From: an uncultured Kangiella sp.
Lineage (GTDB): Bacteria > Pseudomonadota > Gammaproteobacteria > Enterobacterales > DSM-103792
Length of the DNA: 14,367 bases
NCBI GenBank assembly: GCA_946481205.1
Contig: CAMLNB010000080.1
Coordinates: forward strand, 1 to 14,367
Direction of reading: 5' to 3'
Each line of letters begins with the position of its first letter. The first letter of the stretch is position 1. The notes beneath the pieces were generated by a model. The model made no database searches and was not told the DNA's origin. It saw only the letters and a program-made list of their open reading frames with translations. The position numbers and the translations under genes were made by a program. This document shows, piece by piece, positions 14,297-14,367 of this stretch.

Positions 14297-14367
14297 ATGA
14301 TGAGTAAGCTTTGGGTACGGACAGCCCTCGCGGCGGCCATGTTGGCCGGCTCGGGCGCTGCCATGGC
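14297..14367 (+). CDS. N terminus of an exported protein (gene runs off the right edge)
   Basis: Only the first 23 codons are visible. The frame opens with two consecutive ATGs (14297 and 14300), and AAGGAGA lies 6 nt before the first, a near-perfect ribosome site. The residues MMSKLWVRTALAAAMLAGSG followed by AAMA form a classical Sec signal peptide: basic N-region, Ala/Leu-rich core and an A-x-A type end at the window edge. The product is therefore periplasmic, outer-membrane or secreted. It is divergent from the vWA gene across a 220-nt spacer with several dyads. The mature protein is not in the window, so no function is assigned. Confidence 0.75.
   Translation, partial: MMSKLWVRTALAAAMLAGSGAAM

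Noticed and set aside
14077..14364. N-terminal extension of the vWA frame with a hydrophobic stretch near 14250-14310
   Set aside because: That stretch is antisense to the strong ribosome site and signal peptide of the divergent gene, and the frame then passes through dyad-rich spacer. The signal peptide starting at 14076 is the natural beginning.

Overview
The window reads as chromosomal DNA of a GC-rich, Gram-negative bacterium, most likely a gammaproteobacterium. The clearest signs are a long HrpA-type DEAH helicase, an E. coli-like membrane-anchored FadE, an M18 aminopeptidase of the ApeB type, a DUF481 outer-membrane protein and a tRNA-Asp close to the enterobacterial one. I see no insertion sequence, CRISPR array, integrase or rRNA, so this looks like core genome plus lineage-specific signalling and envelope genes. 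The genus cannot be fixed from the sequence alone.

Layout. (1) 1-1346, minus: the 5' part of hrpA, running off the left edge. (2) 1347-1564: a divergent spacer with a short inverted repeat that is also a canonical G-quadruplex motif. (3) 1565-2893, plus: apeB. (4) 3034-6635, plus: five signalling genes. These are a CHASE3 histidine kinase, a NarL/FixJ response regulator, a degenerate receiver-like protein with a cysteine cluster, a single-domain CheY-like receiver translationally coupled to it, and a small stand-alone PAS protein. (5) 6623-8318, minus: an alpha/beta hydrolase followed by a DUF481 outer-membrane protein, the latter converging on and overlapping the PAS gene by 13 nt. (6) 8688-11150, plus: fadE, ended by a strong intrinsic terminator. 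(7) 11286-11463, minus: tRNA-Asp(GTC) with a very good sigma70 promoter and a downstream hairpin. (8) 11474-14076, minus: a two-gene unit with a 4-nt stop/start overlap, encoding a secreted, membrane-anchored von Willebrand A protein and a single-pass membrane protein with a predicted coiled coil. (9) 14297-14367, plus: the first codons of a divergent exported protein.

How the genes may work together. The kinase and the NarL-type regulator form a conventional two-component pair, and a 10-bp inverted repeat overlaps a candidate promoter just before the regulator. The next three genes run in the same direction and contain receiver or PAS folds but no output domain. They may tune the same pathway by sequestering phosphoryl groups, by protein contacts or by redox input. 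This is inference from gene order and motifs.

The least conventional parts are the cysteine-rich pseudo-receiver at 5266-5733 and the vWA/coiled-coil envelope pair at 11474-14076. I recognise neither as a named system.
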